DNA from: an uncultured Bacteroides sp.
Lineage (GTDB): Bacteria; Bacteroidota; Bacteroidia; Bacteroidales; Bacteroidaceae
Length of the DNA stretch: 64,000 nucleotides
Assembly (NCBI RefSeq): GCF_959029255.1
Contig: NZ_CAUFUE010000015.1
Span: 48,823 to 112,822 of the forward strand
Direction of reading: 5' to 3'
The notes below the pieces were generated by a model, which worked only from the letters and a program-made list of their open reading frames with translations, did not search any database and was not told the DNA's origin. This document shows positions 42,323 through 53,300 of this stretch, one piece after another. The position numbers and the translations under genes are program-made. Each line of letters begins with the position of its first letter. Position 1 is the first letter of the stretch.

Positions 42323-44851
42323 ATGAGAATTAAATGGATTTTGTTGCTGGGCATGTTGATTTTATCCGGTCTGGCGGTAGCGCAAAACACGGCAACACCT
42401 ACTTTTCAAGTGAAAGGTATTTTGCTTGATTCATTAACCCAGGAAAGCGAGCCTTACGCCACTATCAAGATTGCCAAAAAGAGTGCTCCGGCACGGGCCG
42501 TCAAGATGCTGGTTACCGATATGAAAGGTAAGTTTCAGGAGAAGATACCGGGAACAGGTGATTTTGTGATGACAATCTCCTCCGTAGGGCGTAGTAATAT
42601 CGTGAAGAATTTCTCGGTAAAAGCGGGAGACAAACTGGTGGACTTCGGTACTTTGTATATTTCGGATGCTTCCAATGAACTGGGACAGGTTGAAGTAGTA
42701 GCTCAGAAACCCTTGGTAAAAGTAGATGTGGATAAGATTGAATATAATATAGAAGATGACCCCGATTCGAAAACAAATTCCGTTATAGAGATGCTTCGTA
42801 AAGTTCCGTTGGTAACGGTGGATGGCGAAGATAATATTCAGGTGAACGGAAGTAGCAGTTTCAAAATACACGTCAACGGGAAGCCCAACAATATGATGAG
42901 TAATAACCCCAAGGAGGTTCTAAAAAGCATGCCGGCCAACACCATTAAATATATAGAGGTTATCACTTCACCGGGGGCGAAATATGATGCCGAGGGTGTG
43001 GGAGGTATTCTTAATATTGTGACCGTCGGTAGTGGATTTGAAGGGTATACCGCTACATTCAGCGCCCGTGCCAGTAATATGGGATTGGGGGGCGGTGCAT
43101 ACGCTACCATCAAGCAAGGCAAGCTTACATTGACGGGAAACTATAACTACAGTTACAACAACCAGCCTACCAATTATTCGGACAGCTATCGTGAAGATTA
43201 TAATTCTACAGACCAAAAATATCTGGAATCTAATAGTTCATCAGATTATAGCGGGCAATTTCAGCATGGTAATGTGGAAGCCAGTTACGAGATAGACACC
43301 TTGCGGCTTATCACTATGTCTATAGGTATGTATGGTGGTGGAAACGACAATGATTCGGAAGGTAACACTGAAATGTGGAATGAGGCACGGGATAAAAAGG
43401 CATATAGTTATCGCACCTCAACGATGGGTGACGGTTCGTGGTATTCCATCCGTGGTAACGTTGATTACCAGCGTGTATCGAAGAAAAATAAGGATCGTAT
43501 GCTTACTTTGTCCTACAAAATCAATACCCAACCTCAGAAAAGCGATAACTTTAACCGTTATCTGGACCGCTATCAGGTACCTGAAGCTTTCCTGCTCTAT
43601 AACTCCCACACTTTCGGCAAGACTAATACTACGGAGCATACTTTCCAGGTTGATTATACAACGCCTATCGGTAAACTGCATACCATAGAGACCGGTATGA
43701 AGTATATTATTCGCAACAACATAAGTGAAAATAATTTTGAGGAAGACAAAAGCAGTGATGGAAATGGTAGTTATGTATATAATAAGGACCGCAGTAGCAA
43801 TTACAAACATTTAAATGATATCCTGGCTGCTTATTTGGGCTATACATTGCGTTACAAGGATTTCACCTTCAAGCCCGGCGTACGTTTTGAACACACGGCG
43901 CAAGATGTACGCTATATAGTCGGTGCGGGAGAAGACTTCAAGGTAGACTATAATGATGTGGTTCCTTCCGTGTCCTTGGGTATTAAATTGGGCAAAACGC
44001 AGACATTGCGTGGAGGATATGACATGCGTATCTATCGACCGGGTATCTGGTATCTGAATCCTTATTTTGACGACAGAAACCCGATGTTCATCACTCAAGG
44101 TAACTCGGAACTGGAGAGTGAAAAGAGCCATGCCTTCAATCTGAGTTATAGTAGCTTTACTTCTAAATTTAACATCAATGTAGCGCTGCGTCATTCCTTC
44201 AACAACAATGGAATAGAACGTGTGAGCCGCCTGATAGGTGAAGGTGGTGAGTATTTTGGTGCCGACAAAACGCATTTTGCCCCCGAGGGCGCCCTCTATA
44301 GCACGTATGAGAATATAGGAAAGAGCCGTAATACTAATTTGAGTTTATATCTCAACTGGAATGCGTCTCCCAAGACGCGTATTTACGTGAATGGTCGCGG
44401 TAGCTATTCAGACATTAAAAGCCCCTCACAGAATTTGCATAACTATGGCTGGCAAGGTTCTATGTATGGTGGCGTTCAGCACACCTTTCCGTGGAAACTG
44501 CGGGCTAGCTTGAATGCCGGTGGAAGTACACCTTATATTTCTCTGCAAGGAAAAGGGAGTGGTTACTACTACTATAGCCTGAGTGTGAACCGTTCTTTCC
44601 TCAAAGACCGTCTGACAGTGAGCGCATACGCTTCGAACCTGTTCTCTAAGTATATTCATTTCGATAATACGACTTTCGGTCAGAACTTTTATTCAACCAG
44701 TAAGAGCCGTTACCCCAATCGTTCCTTCGGTATGAGCATCAGTTATCGTATAGGTGAATTGAAAGCCAGTGTGAAGAAAGCTGCCCGCTCCATCAGTAAT
44801 GATGACGTGAAAGGCGGTGGCGGAGAAGGTGGCGGAGCTGCTGTTCAATAA
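42323..44851 (+). CDS. TonB-dependent receptor-like outer membrane beta-barrel protein
   Basis: An 842-residue outer membrane protein: signal peptide (to GLAVAQ), carboxypeptidase-regulatory-like domain (about 25-115), plug (ELGQVEVVAQKPLVKVDVDK, IEMLRKVPLVTVDGEDNIQV, IHVNGKPNNMM, GGILNIVT), then a large barrel of the Outer_membrane_beta-barrel type. It is not a SusC: no SusD gene is adjacent and the plug lacks the SusC pattern. The C-terminus carries a Gly-rich tail (DVKGGGGEGGGAAVQ) after the last barrel strand, which is odd for a barrel protein. The substrate is unknown; related proteins include iron or peptide transporters and receptors. Monocistronic, with its own promoter and a strong 3-prime hairpin. 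Confidence 0.8.
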   Translation: MRIKWILLLGMLILSGLAVAQNTATPTFQVKGILLDSLTQESEPYATIKIAKKSAPARAVKMLVTDMKGKFQEKIPGTGDFVMTISSVGRSNIVKNFSVKAGDKLVDFGTLYISDASNELGQVEVVAQKPLVKVDVDKIEYNIEDDPDSKTNSVIEMLRKVPLVTVDGEDNIQVNGSSSFKIHVNGKPNNMMSNNPKEVLKSMPANTIKYIEVITSPGAKYDAEGVGGILNIVTVGSGFEGYTATFSARASNMGLGGGAYATIKQGKLTLTGNYNYSYNNQPTNYSDSYREDYNSTDQKYLESNSSSDYSGQFQHGNVEASYEIDTLRLITMSIGMYGGGNDNDSEGNTEMWNEARDKKAYSYRTSTMGDGSWYSIRGNVDYQRVSKKNKDRMLTLSYKINTQPQKSDNFNRYLDRYQVPEAFLLYNSHTFGKTNTTEHTFQVDYTTPIGKLHTIETGMKYIIRNNISENNFEEDKSSDGNGSYVYNKDRSSNYKHLNDILAAYLGYTLRYKDFTFKPGVRFEHTAQDVRYIVGAGEDFKVDYNDVVPSVSLGIKLGKTQTLRGGYDMRIYRPGIWYLNPYFDDRNPMFITQGNSELESEKSHAFNLSYSSFTSKFNINVALRHSFNNNGIERVSRLIGEGGEYFGADKTHFAPEGALYSTYENIGKSRNTNLSLYLNWNASPKTRIYVNGRGSYSDIKSPSQNLHNYGWQGSMYGGVQHTFPWKLRASLNAGGSTPYISLQGKGSGYYYYSLSVNRSFLKDRLTVSAYASNLFSKYIHFDNTTFGQNFYSTSKSRYPNRSFGMSISYRIGELKASVKKAARSISNDDVKGGGGEGGGAAVQ

Positions 44852-44901
44852 CCCCTTCCAGAACCTGTTTTGAGGGACTGCTTTGTTCCTCACCGGGGAA
44901 C

Positions 44902-44950
44902 GCCCTGCTCCCCACCGAGGAACACCGTCTTCCTCGGTGGGGAGCAGGGC
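44902..44950. terminator. 21-bp perfect stem between convergent genes
   Basis: GCCCTGCTCCCCACCGAGGAA (44902-44922) is exactly complementary to 44930-44950, with a seven-base loop. It is followed by only a short T-rich stretch (CCTTTGTTTTC). A smaller GTTCC...GGAAC hairpin sits just left. It probably separates the barrel gene from the convergent GH144 gene. Confidence 0.7.
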
Positions 44951-44965
44951 CTTTGTTTTCGGACT

Positions 44966-46318
44966 TTATTTCTTATTTATGTCTTTTGCTGTAAATCCCA
45001 GCTTTTCCAGTCCTTTTTGTACATCCGGGTGGCTCATAAAAAGATTCCAGAGCAGTCCGGTACGATAGTTCTCAATCATCACCACAATCGGTCCCTGGTC
45101 AATGGCGAGGTAACGTTGCGGATACCAATTATCCGTTTCACTGAAAGCATCATAGAAGCCGTACCGGCCAAATACTTTATCTCCCATTTCGTAGAGGTGG
45201 CGCATCACTTGCAATGAGTACTCCGGCGTATAAACGATGGACGACAAAGCGGCGGTAGGAGAGATGACACCCTGGTCGTCCCGTTCGTTAGGGGCGTGCG
45301 CAGCATATCCGTTTACTGAATAACTGGCGGTCAAGCCCCAACAATCAGGACCGAAACCTTTATAGTGTTTAGGGTTACGGATACAGTATGCGCGGTTCAC
45401 AAGCGTCAAGTTACGCATTTCGTCGAAGTAACTGGGACAATACTCATCTTTCAACCCGTTGGGGTCAAGACCGAGGAAGGAGTACTGTGCCCAGAACAAC
45501 GGGCCGGCTTCCGTTCCTTGATAGCGCAGATGCAGTTCGATGCCTTCCACCTTGTGAGGTTCTACGATAGCGCCATTCTGTGCCCAACCGTCGTGATAGA
45601 CGGCGGCAGGGACACCATGAGTTGGCGATGCGGCTGCAAGTATATACATAATGAGGCATTCGTTGTAACCATGTACGGGGAAATCCATTTTCCATCCGTG
45701 CTCAGGACTCCAATGCCAATAGAGTACATTCTGGTCGCCCTGGCGATAGAAATTCCAGTCCACTTCACGCCACAGTTTATCAATACGAGTGGCAAGAGCC
45801 TTTTCCTGCTCACTGCCGTTGGCATAATATTGGTGAACGGCAAGCAACGCCTGCATGATGAAAGCTGTTTCCACCAGGTCGCCGCCATTATCCATTTTCC
45901 CGAAAGGTTTCACTTTGCCGGTATCACCGTACCACCAATGAGGATAAGCCCCGTGGAAACGGTCGGCTGTTTCAAGAAAAGAGACAATACGCTCCATGCG
46001 GCTCAAACCTTCTTCCCGGGTGACATAGCCGCGGTCTATACCGGCAAGTATCGCCATGATGCCGAAACCGCTACCACCTGAGGTTATGACATTCTGGTCG
46101 TTTTCTGGATAATCACCATCTATATGGATGCGTTCCCGTGCCAATCCGCTGTTAGGTTCGGCACCTTCCCAGAAGTAATTGAAAGTACGGCGCTGAACAG
46201 TGTCCATCAAGGCATCGTCGCTCAATGCTTCCTTGTCATTGCCGTTTTTTTTCTGCCCGCAGGCTCCCATGAGGAGTAACAGGCAGAAAAGGGAACAATA
46301 TATTTTAAAGTATTTCAT
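44966..46318 (-). CDS. GH144-like (glucoamylase-fold) beta-1,2-glucanase/sophorohydrolase lipoprotein
   Basis: A 450-residue lipoprotein (LLLMGAC) with an (alpha/alpha)6-barrel of the PF10091/GH144 group: RRTFNYFWEGAEPNSGLARE, SGGSGFGIMAILAGIDRGY, FHGAYPHWWYGDTGKVKPFG, NGGDLVETAFIMQALLAVH, WHWSPEHGWKMDFPVHGYNE and DQGPIVVMIENYRTGLLWNL. GH144 enzymes act on beta-1,2-glucan, some releasing sophorose from the chain end. The next gene is a GH3 beta-glucosidase in a SusCD operon, which fits sophorose hydrolysis. Substrate assignment is inference from family and context. No acidic run follows the Cys, so a periplasmic side is likely. Last gene of the PUL. Confidence 0.8.
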   Translation of the reverse strand: MKYFKIYCSLFCLLLLMGACGQKKNGNDKEALSDDALMDTVQRRTFNYFWEGAEPNSGLARERIHIDGDYPENDQNVITSGGSGFGIMAILAGIDRGYVTREEGLSRMERIVSFLETADRFHGAYPHWWYGDTGKVKPFGKMDNGGDLVETAFIMQALLAVHQYYANGSEQEKALATRIDKLWREVDWNFYRQGDQNVLYWHWSPEHGWKMDFPVHGYNECLIMYILAAASPTHGVPAAVYHDGWAQNGAIVEPHKVEGIELHLRYQGTEAGPLFWAQYSFLGLDPNGLKDEYCPSYFDEMRNLTLVNRAYCIRNPKHYKGFGPDCWGLTASYSVNGYAAHAPNERDDQGVISPTAALSSIVYTPEYSLQVMRHLYEMGDKVFGRYGFYDAFSETDNWYPQRYLAIDQGPIVVMIENYRTGLLWNLFMSHPDVQKGLEKLGFTAKDINKK

Positions 46319-46341
46319 AATGCATTATTTTCAAATTCCTC

Positions 46342-48675
46342 TTATTTAAGTGTCATCCGCGCCGTCTTCGTAGCCTGGCTGCTTCCACCTATAAAGATAT
46401 CAAACTCTCCCGGTTCGGCTACATGATTTAAATCGTAGTCATAGAAACGCAACAGGTCCGGAGTGATTTTAAAAGAAACCGTCTTGCTTTCGCCCGCACG
46501 GAGAAATATCTTCTCGAAGCCTTTCAATTCGCGTACCGGACGGGTGATACTTCCCACGAGGTCACGGATATAGAGCTGTACTACTTCTGCGCCGTCACGT
46601 TTCCCCGTATTGGTAACGGTGACTACGGCAGTGATAGAACCATTCTGGCCCATCGTAGGCGTGCTCAGAGCAATGTCGCTGTATTGGAAAGTCGTATACG
46701 ACAAACCATACCCGAAGGGATACAACGGGTCGTTATCCACATCCAAGTAATTACTGCGGAACTTCTCAAACCACTTTCCATCTTTCAACGGACGCCCAGT
46801 GTTCTTGTGATTATAGAACAAAGGTATCTGTCCCACATTCTTCGGGAAGGTCATTGTCAACTTACCGCTTGGGTTTACGTCGCCAAACAGTACATCGCCG
46901 ATTGCGTAAGCTGCTTCACTACCTCCGAACCATACGTTCAGGATGGCAGGTACATTCTCCTGTTCCCAAGTCAGCGTCAAAGGACGACCCGTAAAGAGCG
47001 TCAGTACCACCGGTTTTCCCGTTTTCAGCAACGCTTTCAGCAGTGTGCGTTGCACATCGGGAATATCCAGCTCGGTGCGGCTTGAACTTTCACCACTCAT
47101 TTCAGAGGATTCGCCAAGGGCGGCTATAATGACATCTGCTCCGGCAGCTACTTTTAAAGCCTCTTCCAGCATCTCCTTGTCAGTCTGGTTATCGCGATTC
47201 AGCGAGCGGCCGAACATGGTGGCACGTTCCTCGTAGGCCGCGTCACTAATCAGATTACTGCCTTTGGCGTATGTGACGTTCACCTTGCCCGCCATCATTT
47301 CCTTCAATCCCTCATACAAAGAAGGATAGTCATTGAGACGTGCGGCCACGCTCCATGTGCCCGGCATATTGCTACGGGTATTGCCGAGCGGGCCGATAAC
47401 GGCAACAGTCCCTTTCTTTTCCAGGGGAAGTATCGGTGAGGCGGGAGTGCCCGGATGCTTCGGCATGCTGCCGTTCTTCAACAGGACAAAACTTTCCGAA
47501 GCTATCTTGCGGGCTGCGTCACGGTGCTCTTTAGTGAATATATCGCGTGCCGGACGGCTCAAGTCACAATATTTATACGGGTTGTCGAACAGCCCCAATT
47601 TGTATTTCGCTTCCAGAATACGGCGGCAGGCGGCATCCAGAGTTTTCATACTTACTTTACCCTGTGTAATGGATTTCTTCAGAGTTCCTACGAAACCTTC
47701 ACTGACCATATCCATATCGACCCCTGCATTGAGGGCACGTGCGGAAACGGTTTGAAGGTCTCCGATACCATGTTCCACCATTTCGGAAATACCGGTAAAG
47801 TCTGTTACGACAAAGCCTTTAAAACTCCATTGCTTACGCAACACGTCCGTCAACAACCATTTATTAGCGGTGGCAGGTATTCCGTCAATTTCATTGAAAG
47901 AAGCCATCACACTACCTACGCCTGCCTCTACAGCAGCTTCGAAAGGATACATATATTCATTGAACATACGGTTGCGACTCATATCCACCGTGTTGTAATC
48001 ACGCCCCGCTTCACCGGCTCCATAGAGCGCGAAATGCTTGACGCATGCCATGATTTCATCGTTGCGCTTCATCTGGTCGGACAGGTCGTCTCCCTGATAT
48101 CCGTATACCATTGCTTTGGCTATGGCTCCACCGAGGAAAGGGTCCTCACCACTACCTTCACTGACACGCCCCCAGCGAGGGTCACGGCTGATGTCCACCA
48201 TCGGGCTGAATGTCCATGAAATGCCGTCGGCGCTTGCTTCAACGGCGGCGATGCGTGCGGACTTCTCGATAGCTGCCATGTCCCATGTACACGACAATCC
48301 CAGAGGAATGGGGAAGATAGTTTCGTAACCGTGTATCACGTCCATACCAAAAAGCAACGGAATGCCCAGGCGTGAATTTTCTACAGCCAGTTTCTGCACG
48401 TCACGTATCTTTGCTGCACCTTTCAAGTTGAAAAGTCCTCCTACGAGTCCTTGTTCAATCTTTTTGGCAACGTCACTGCTCTTGGCTTGTCCGGTAGTGA
48501 TTTCTCCTGTTACGGGCAGATTTAGCTGACCTATTTTTTCCTCCACGGTCATCTTCTTCATCAGTGCGTCGATGAAGCGGTCCATGTCTTGCGGAGATTT
48601 CTGCGCCTGAAGGGTGGCGATACCCATCAGGGTTGCCGCCATCAAGAGGCCTGTTCTTTTGAAAATCTTCTTCAT
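46342..48675 (-). CDS. GH3 beta-glucosidase (beta-1,2-glucooligosaccharide type likely)
   Basis: A 777-residue periplasmic enzyme (signal ending TLQAQ) of glycoside hydrolase family 3. Order: (beta/alpha)8 domain with KHFALYGAGEAGRDYNTVDM and nucleophile D292 in GFVVTDFTGISEM, alpha/beta sandwich with GESSEMSGESSSRTELDIP supplying the acid/base region, and a fibronectin-III-like C-terminal domain (VTVTNTGKRDGAEVVQLYIR). It releases glucose from beta-glucosides. Its PUL context with GH144 resembles B. thetaiotaomicron BT_3567, a sophorose-type beta-glucosidase, so that specificity is preferred here but not shown. It lies 23 bases before the GH144 gene. Confidence 0.9.
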   Translation of the reverse strand: MKKIFKRTGLLMAATLMGIATLQAQKSPQDMDRFIDALMKKMTVEEKIGQLNLPVTGEITTGQAKSSDVAKKIEQGLVGGLFNLKGAAKIRDVQKLAVENSRLGIPLLFGMDVIHGYETIFPIPLGLSCTWDMAAIEKSARIAAVEASADGISWTFSPMVDISRDPRWGRVSEGSGEDPFLGGAIAKAMVYGYQGDDLSDQMKRNDEIMACVKHFALYGAGEAGRDYNTVDMSRNRMFNEYMYPFEAAVEAGVGSVMASFNEIDGIPATANKWLLTDVLRKQWSFKGFVVTDFTGISEMVEHGIGDLQTVSARALNAGVDMDMVSEGFVGTLKKSITQGKVSMKTLDAACRRILEAKYKLGLFDNPYKYCDLSRPARDIFTKEHRDAARKIASESFVLLKNGSMPKHPGTPASPILPLEKKGTVAVIGPLGNTRSNMPGTWSVAARLNDYPSLYEGLKEMMAGKVNVTYAKGSNLISDAAYEERATMFGRSLNRDNQTDKEMLEEALKVAAGADVIIAALGESSEMSGESSSRTELDIPDVQRTLLKALLKTGKPVVLTLFTGRPLTLTWEQENVPAILNVWFGGSEAAYAIGDVLFGDVNPSGKLTMTFPKNVGQIPLFYNHKNTGRPLKDGKWFEKFRSNYLDVDNDPLYPFGYGLSYTTFQYSDIALSTPTMGQNGSITAVVTVTNTGKRDGAEVVQLYIRDLVGSITRPVRELKGFEKIFLRAGESKTVSFKITPDLLRFYDYDLNHVAEPGEFDIFIGGSSQATKTARMTLK

Positions 48676-48704
48676 AAGATGTATTTTTAGTTGAATGATA
48701 ATTT

Positions 48705-48798
48705 AATGAAGAATTAAGAATGAAGAATGAAGAATTTAGCTGCGCTATGCAAGCATGCCGCAAGGCAATTCTTCATTCTTCATTCTTCATTCTTCATT
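48705..48798. repeat. Short-iteration inverted repeat between SusD and GH3 genes
   Basis: Left arm 48705-48736 (AAGAATG iterations) is the reverse complement of 48767-48798 over 32 bases with a single mismatch. The loop of about 30 bases is GC-richer (GCTGCGCTATGCAAGCATGC). The right arm ends next to the SusD stop and the left arm lies just upstream of the GH3 start. A transcript would form a strong hairpin inside the operon. Confidence 0.9.
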
Positions 48799-48800
48799 TT

Positions 48801-50324
48801 TTAGTAATTCGGATTCTGTACCAATACGCCATTTGATTTGTCAATCTCTTCCTGCGGCAACGGTAGCAACGCATTCTTGTCTTGGTAATTCTTTCCCGCA
48901 GCTTGAAGTACTTCCTTGGCAATGCCCCAACGTACTAAGTCATAGAAACGGTCCGGTTCCAAAGCCAGTTCTACCCTGCGTTCGTGACGGATGGCTTCAC
49001 GCAATACGGTCTGGTCGGTAGAAGTTATCTTCGGCAATATATCGTTGTTCATTCCACGGGCATGTGCACGTACCTGTTCCAGATAACCGACGGCTTCGCC
49101 GGGAATACCTTTCTCGTTGGCAGATTCGGCAGCCATCAGCAATACGTCAGGATAGCGGATGATGCGGATATTTACCCAGAAACCTTCTTTGGTGTATTTT
49201 TTACGCAACTCGGGTTCCGTGTATGCTTTCTTGTTAAAGTAAGCGCCCATAGCGGTAGAGACAGGAGATTCTCCGTATGGCTTGTTTGTATTCTCCGGTG
49301 TGATGGGGTCACTGATGCTTCTACGGAAGTAGAGCAGGGTAGCATCCTTACGAGGGTCACCCGGTTCAAAAGCTTGTCCTACGAGCGTAGTACCCATGTG
49401 CCAACCCCAACCTAAGTTCCATTCTCCGGCACCGCGCACACCTTGTACCTGGCAGAACTGGCTGCCGATGACGTCACTGTTCTTAAGTGCTTCAGTCGCT
49501 TCGCATTGCAGTTCAAAAATACTCTGTCCGCAGTTTTCTCCTTCAACGGTAAATACTTTATCCACCGGTGTGTCCAGGTTGTATTTACCGGTCTTGATGA
49601 CATCGGTAGAGGCGACGTACATATTATCCCAATCATTTCGCATCATATAAGTGCGGGCATGCAAGGCACGTGCCGCTCCGTATGTGATACGTCCTATATA
49701 TTCTGTAGACCATTCCAGGGGCAAACATTTTTCGGCTTCGGTCAAGTCCTTGTCAATCTGCTCGTAAATCTTCTCCGCAGTTGTTTTAGGGATATTAGCC
49801 TCGGAAGCTTCGTTTATCTTAAAAGTCACCAAAGGCACTTCGCCCCATGCGCGCACAAGGTTGAAATAGCAATAAGCGCGGAAGAACAAAGCCTCCCCTT
49901 TGGTACGTATATTCTCAAGGTCATCTTTATTCGCGCTGTTTTCCAGGTCGTTCAGTATGTCATTGCACTGATAGATGATTTTGTAATTCTGTCCCCAGTA
50001 GGCATTCAACGTACCGTTGGATGCAGTATATTGAAAATCATCCCACATGGCTGCCTGGTCGGCGCCGTCACCGGCGTCACTGCCTTTTTCGGAATCTTCG
50101 CTGCGTACGTTATGTACCATGAATGCGGGGATACCGGCGGTGATGTTGTAACTACGCATCAAGTAGTATACGTTGTACATCTTTCCACCTACAAGGGCGT
50201 TGGGGGCATCGTCTTCGGTGAACTGCCCCAGCGGGTCACGGTCCAGGAAGTCGTTACAGGATGTCAAGGCAAAGGTTGTCAATGTACCTGCTATCAATGT
50301 TATAATTTTATTTCTTAATTTCAT
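48801..50324 (-). CDS. SusD-like glycan-binding lipoprotein (beta-glucan PUL)
   Basis: A 507-residue lipoprotein (TLTTFALTSCNDFLDRDP, the standard SusD start with CNDFLD). It contains the RagB/SusD helical core (TKGEALFFRAYCYFNLVRAW, GEVPLV) and the C-terminal signature IIRYPDVLLMAAESANEKG, RHERRVELALEPDRFYDLVR and NALLPLPQEEIDKSNGVLVQ. It binds oligosaccharide at the cell surface and pairs with the SusC-like transporter encoded 70 bases upstream. An inverted repeat separates it from the GH3 gene. Confidence 0.93.
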   Translation of the reverse strand: MKLRNKIITLIAGTLTTFALTSCNDFLDRDPLGQFTEDDAPNALVGGKMYNVYYLMRSYNITAGIPAFMVHNVRSEDSEKGSDAGDGADQAAMWDDFQYTASNGTLNAYWGQNYKIIYQCNDILNDLENSANKDDLENIRTKGEALFFRAYCYFNLVRAWGEVPLVTFKINEASEANIPKTTAEKIYEQIDKDLTEAEKCLPLEWSTEYIGRITYGAARALHARTYMMRNDWDNMYVASTDVIKTGKYNLDTPVDKVFTVEGENCGQSIFELQCEATEALKNSDVIGSQFCQVQGVRGAGEWNLGWGWHMGTTLVGQAFEPGDPRKDATLLYFRRSISDPITPENTNKPYGESPVSTAMGAYFNKKAYTEPELRKKYTKEGFWVNIRIIRYPDVLLMAAESANEKGIPGEAVGYLEQVRAHARGMNNDILPKITSTDQTVLREAIRHERRVELALEPDRFYDLVRWGIAKEVLQAAGKNYQDKNALLPLPQEEIDKSNGVLVQNPNY

Positions 50325-50394
50325 AATCTTCTTGTTATAGGTTCAATAAAGTACTGTTATTCCGCAAGGAAATCTTGTTCCGGTGCTACACCGG

Positions 50395-53300
50395 TTAGAA
50401 TGTCAGGTTGAAACCGAATGTGTAAATTGCCGGCATCGGATAGCTGCCGTCATCTACGCCGAATGCGATAGCCGTACCTCCCAGTTCAGGAGTATATCCG
50501 GTATTGTGCTTCCAAGTCTTCAGGTTCTGGATGTTCACGTAGAGCTTCAGTGCCTGCATGCCGATTCTGGAAATCAGAGTCTTATCGAAGTTATAGGCCA
50601 ACTGCACATTACGGATGCGGAAGAAACTGCCATCTTCGATGTAGTATTCGGAGTTCAAATTATTGATGGTATGTTTCGTGTTCAGCAACGGTTGGGTATT
50701 GCTTGTACCCGGTCCGTGCCAACGGTCCAGACGTTGTTTCATAAAGTTGAACTGGCTCCAGTTATAGTTATCCCAAGTACGGAATATCTGGTTACCGGCC
50801 TGTCCCATCATGTCGACACCCAGTTCCCAGTTTTTGTAGGTCACTCCCAGCGTGATACCGTACGTTACGTCCGGTGTCGGGTCGCCAATCATGGTACGGT
50901 CGGCAGGAGTAATCTCGCCGTTTCCATCCACGTCCGCGAACTTCAAGTCACCCGGTGTCACGGTAGCTAGTGTATTCTTGGGCGAATTGTTGATTTCTTC
51001 CTGCGTCTGGTAAACGCCTTCTACTTTGTAACCGTAGAAATAGCCGATAGGATATCCCGCCATTGTATAACTTTGGCTCTTGTCTCCGGCGATGATGGAA
51101 TAACCCTCCTGGACAAGGCTCAATACCTTATTCTTGATGGTAGTAAGGTTGGCTCCTACGTTGTAGCCCCAATCGCCTATCTGGTCACGCCAGCTTACGG
51201 CAAGTTCCACACCCTTATTCTCGATGGAACCGAGGTTGCCGATACCCGGCACTGTTCCTGAAATACCCGGTACTTCCGCCAGCAGGTCTTTGGTCGTTTT
51301 CTTGTAATAGACACCCTCAAAATGCAAACGGTTACGCAGGAAGTTTGCTTCTGCGCCTACCTCCCATGCTTCCACCTTTTCCCATCTCAGATGCGGGTTA
51401 GGCAGATATGAGAGTTGATAACCCGGATAAATGGCGGACGGTTTGCCGAATACGGCAGAGTATGCATTAGTCAGCAAGGGCTCGGCAGGATAGGCTTTGT
51501 CCAGGTTCTGGTTACCGAGTGTACCCCATGAACCTTTCAGCTTCAACATGTCCAGCCAGGTAATATTTTTCATGAAATCTTCTTCCGTCATCAACCAACC
51601 GGCGCCGACGGAATAAAAATTCTGCCATTGGTTTCCCGTATAAGAGAAAGCTGAGGAACCGTCACGACGATACGATGCGTTCAGCAAATATCTGCCTTTG
51701 TAATTATAGAGTACACGTCCCAGAATAGATACCGTACTGCGTTCCCATTGGGTACTTCCGTTGGTGGAGGTTGCCGCGTCGCCGATACTGACATACCACT
51801 TGTCGGGATTGTCGGGAATCACCAGTCCGACCCCTTGTGTGCGGCCGGCATTCAGGTTTTCAAACTTATTATAATAGGTGGTGAAACCTGCCGTAGCGGT
51901 CAGGCTATGTTCGCCCCATGTATTCTGGTAAGTCAACAGGTAGTCGCTTTGCACTTTTGTTTCCGTCTCCTTGGCTTGGGTCACTCCGGTTTTTCCGTCG
52001 CCCAAAGTCACTACACTACCTTCTACGCTACTGTCGAATACCTGAATGATAGGGGTATAAGTGCGTTTGCTGTTGGAAGCATAGTCCATGGAGTACATCA
52101 CTTTGGCTTGGAAATGCTTCAGGAAGTCCCATTGGGCATATACATTGCCCGATGCTCTGTAATTCTCTGCGCGGGTAGTGTTGGCTTTCAAGTCGACATC
52201 CACCATCGGGTTGTTCATTTGCGCCTTCTGAAAATTGGGCAGTGTGGTGTATAAACCATATTCTTGATTGAAAACGGGAGCTACAGGAGCAGCACGCAAA
52301 GCTGTTGCCACACTTTTGGTGTCAGCAGGCAGCATACGTGCACCATTGAACTGGAAGCCAACCTTGAAATTATCCGTCAACTTATAGTCATTACTGACGT
52401 TCAACGTCACTTTACTGTACTTCTCATGCTTGATGTTACCTTGTTCGTAGGCATACCCGGCACCAAGATAGAAGCTGTGTTTGGCAGAAGCGCCCGTGAC
52501 ACTGATATTGTTATTGGTGATAAATCCGGTTTGGAAGATTTCATCTTGCCAGTTGGTATTACCCGTCCAGTCGGTAAAATCAAATTCCGGATTACCTTCG
52601 TTTCTCAGCTGTTCATTGTACAGTTCCTTGAAACCGGCGGCATCTGTCAATGCAATTTTGTTCGTCACAGCTTTAAAACCGAACGAACCGTTGATGTTGA
52701 CACGTGTCTGCCCCTCCTTCGCTTTTTTAGTGGTGATGATGATGACACCATTGGCGCCGCGCACACCGAAGATAGCAAGGGATGAAGGGTCTTTCAGGAT
52801 TTCCATAGACTCTATGTCCTGTGGATTCAGGAAGTTGATGTTGTCGTTGAACAAACCGTCCACCACATACAGTGGCTTGTATCCGTTGATTGAGTTTGTA
52901 CCGCGTACACGTATTTCCGGGTCGGCGCCTGCCTTACCCGAGTTGATGACCTGTACACCGGCAATCTTTCCCTGTAGTGCCGAAACCGGGTTAGCTACCG
53001 GCTTGTTGGCGATTTCATCACCCTTTATATTGGTGATGGAGCCGGTAAGGTCGCGTTTCTTGGCGCTACCGTAACCGATAACTACTGTCTCGGCAAGCAT
53101 TTGCGCGTCATCCTGCATTTTTACATTGATGACGCTTTGGTTGCCTACTTTGATAGCCTGCTTCACCATACCCACGTATGAGAAGTCCAGTGTGGCTTCC
53201 GGTGGTACTTGAATGGAATATTTACCGTCAATATCGGTAATCACACCGTTGTTGGTTCCTTGTTGCAAGACGGATGCGCCGATTAATGGTTCACCTGTTG

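Noticed and set aside
47455..48219. 254-codon plus-strand frame over the GH3 gene
   Set aside because: The GH3 motifs on the minus strand are complete; the plus frame shows no motif.
49443..50318. 291-codon plus-strand frame over the SusD gene
   Set aside because: Antisense to a clear SusD-like gene; composition fits a shadow frame.
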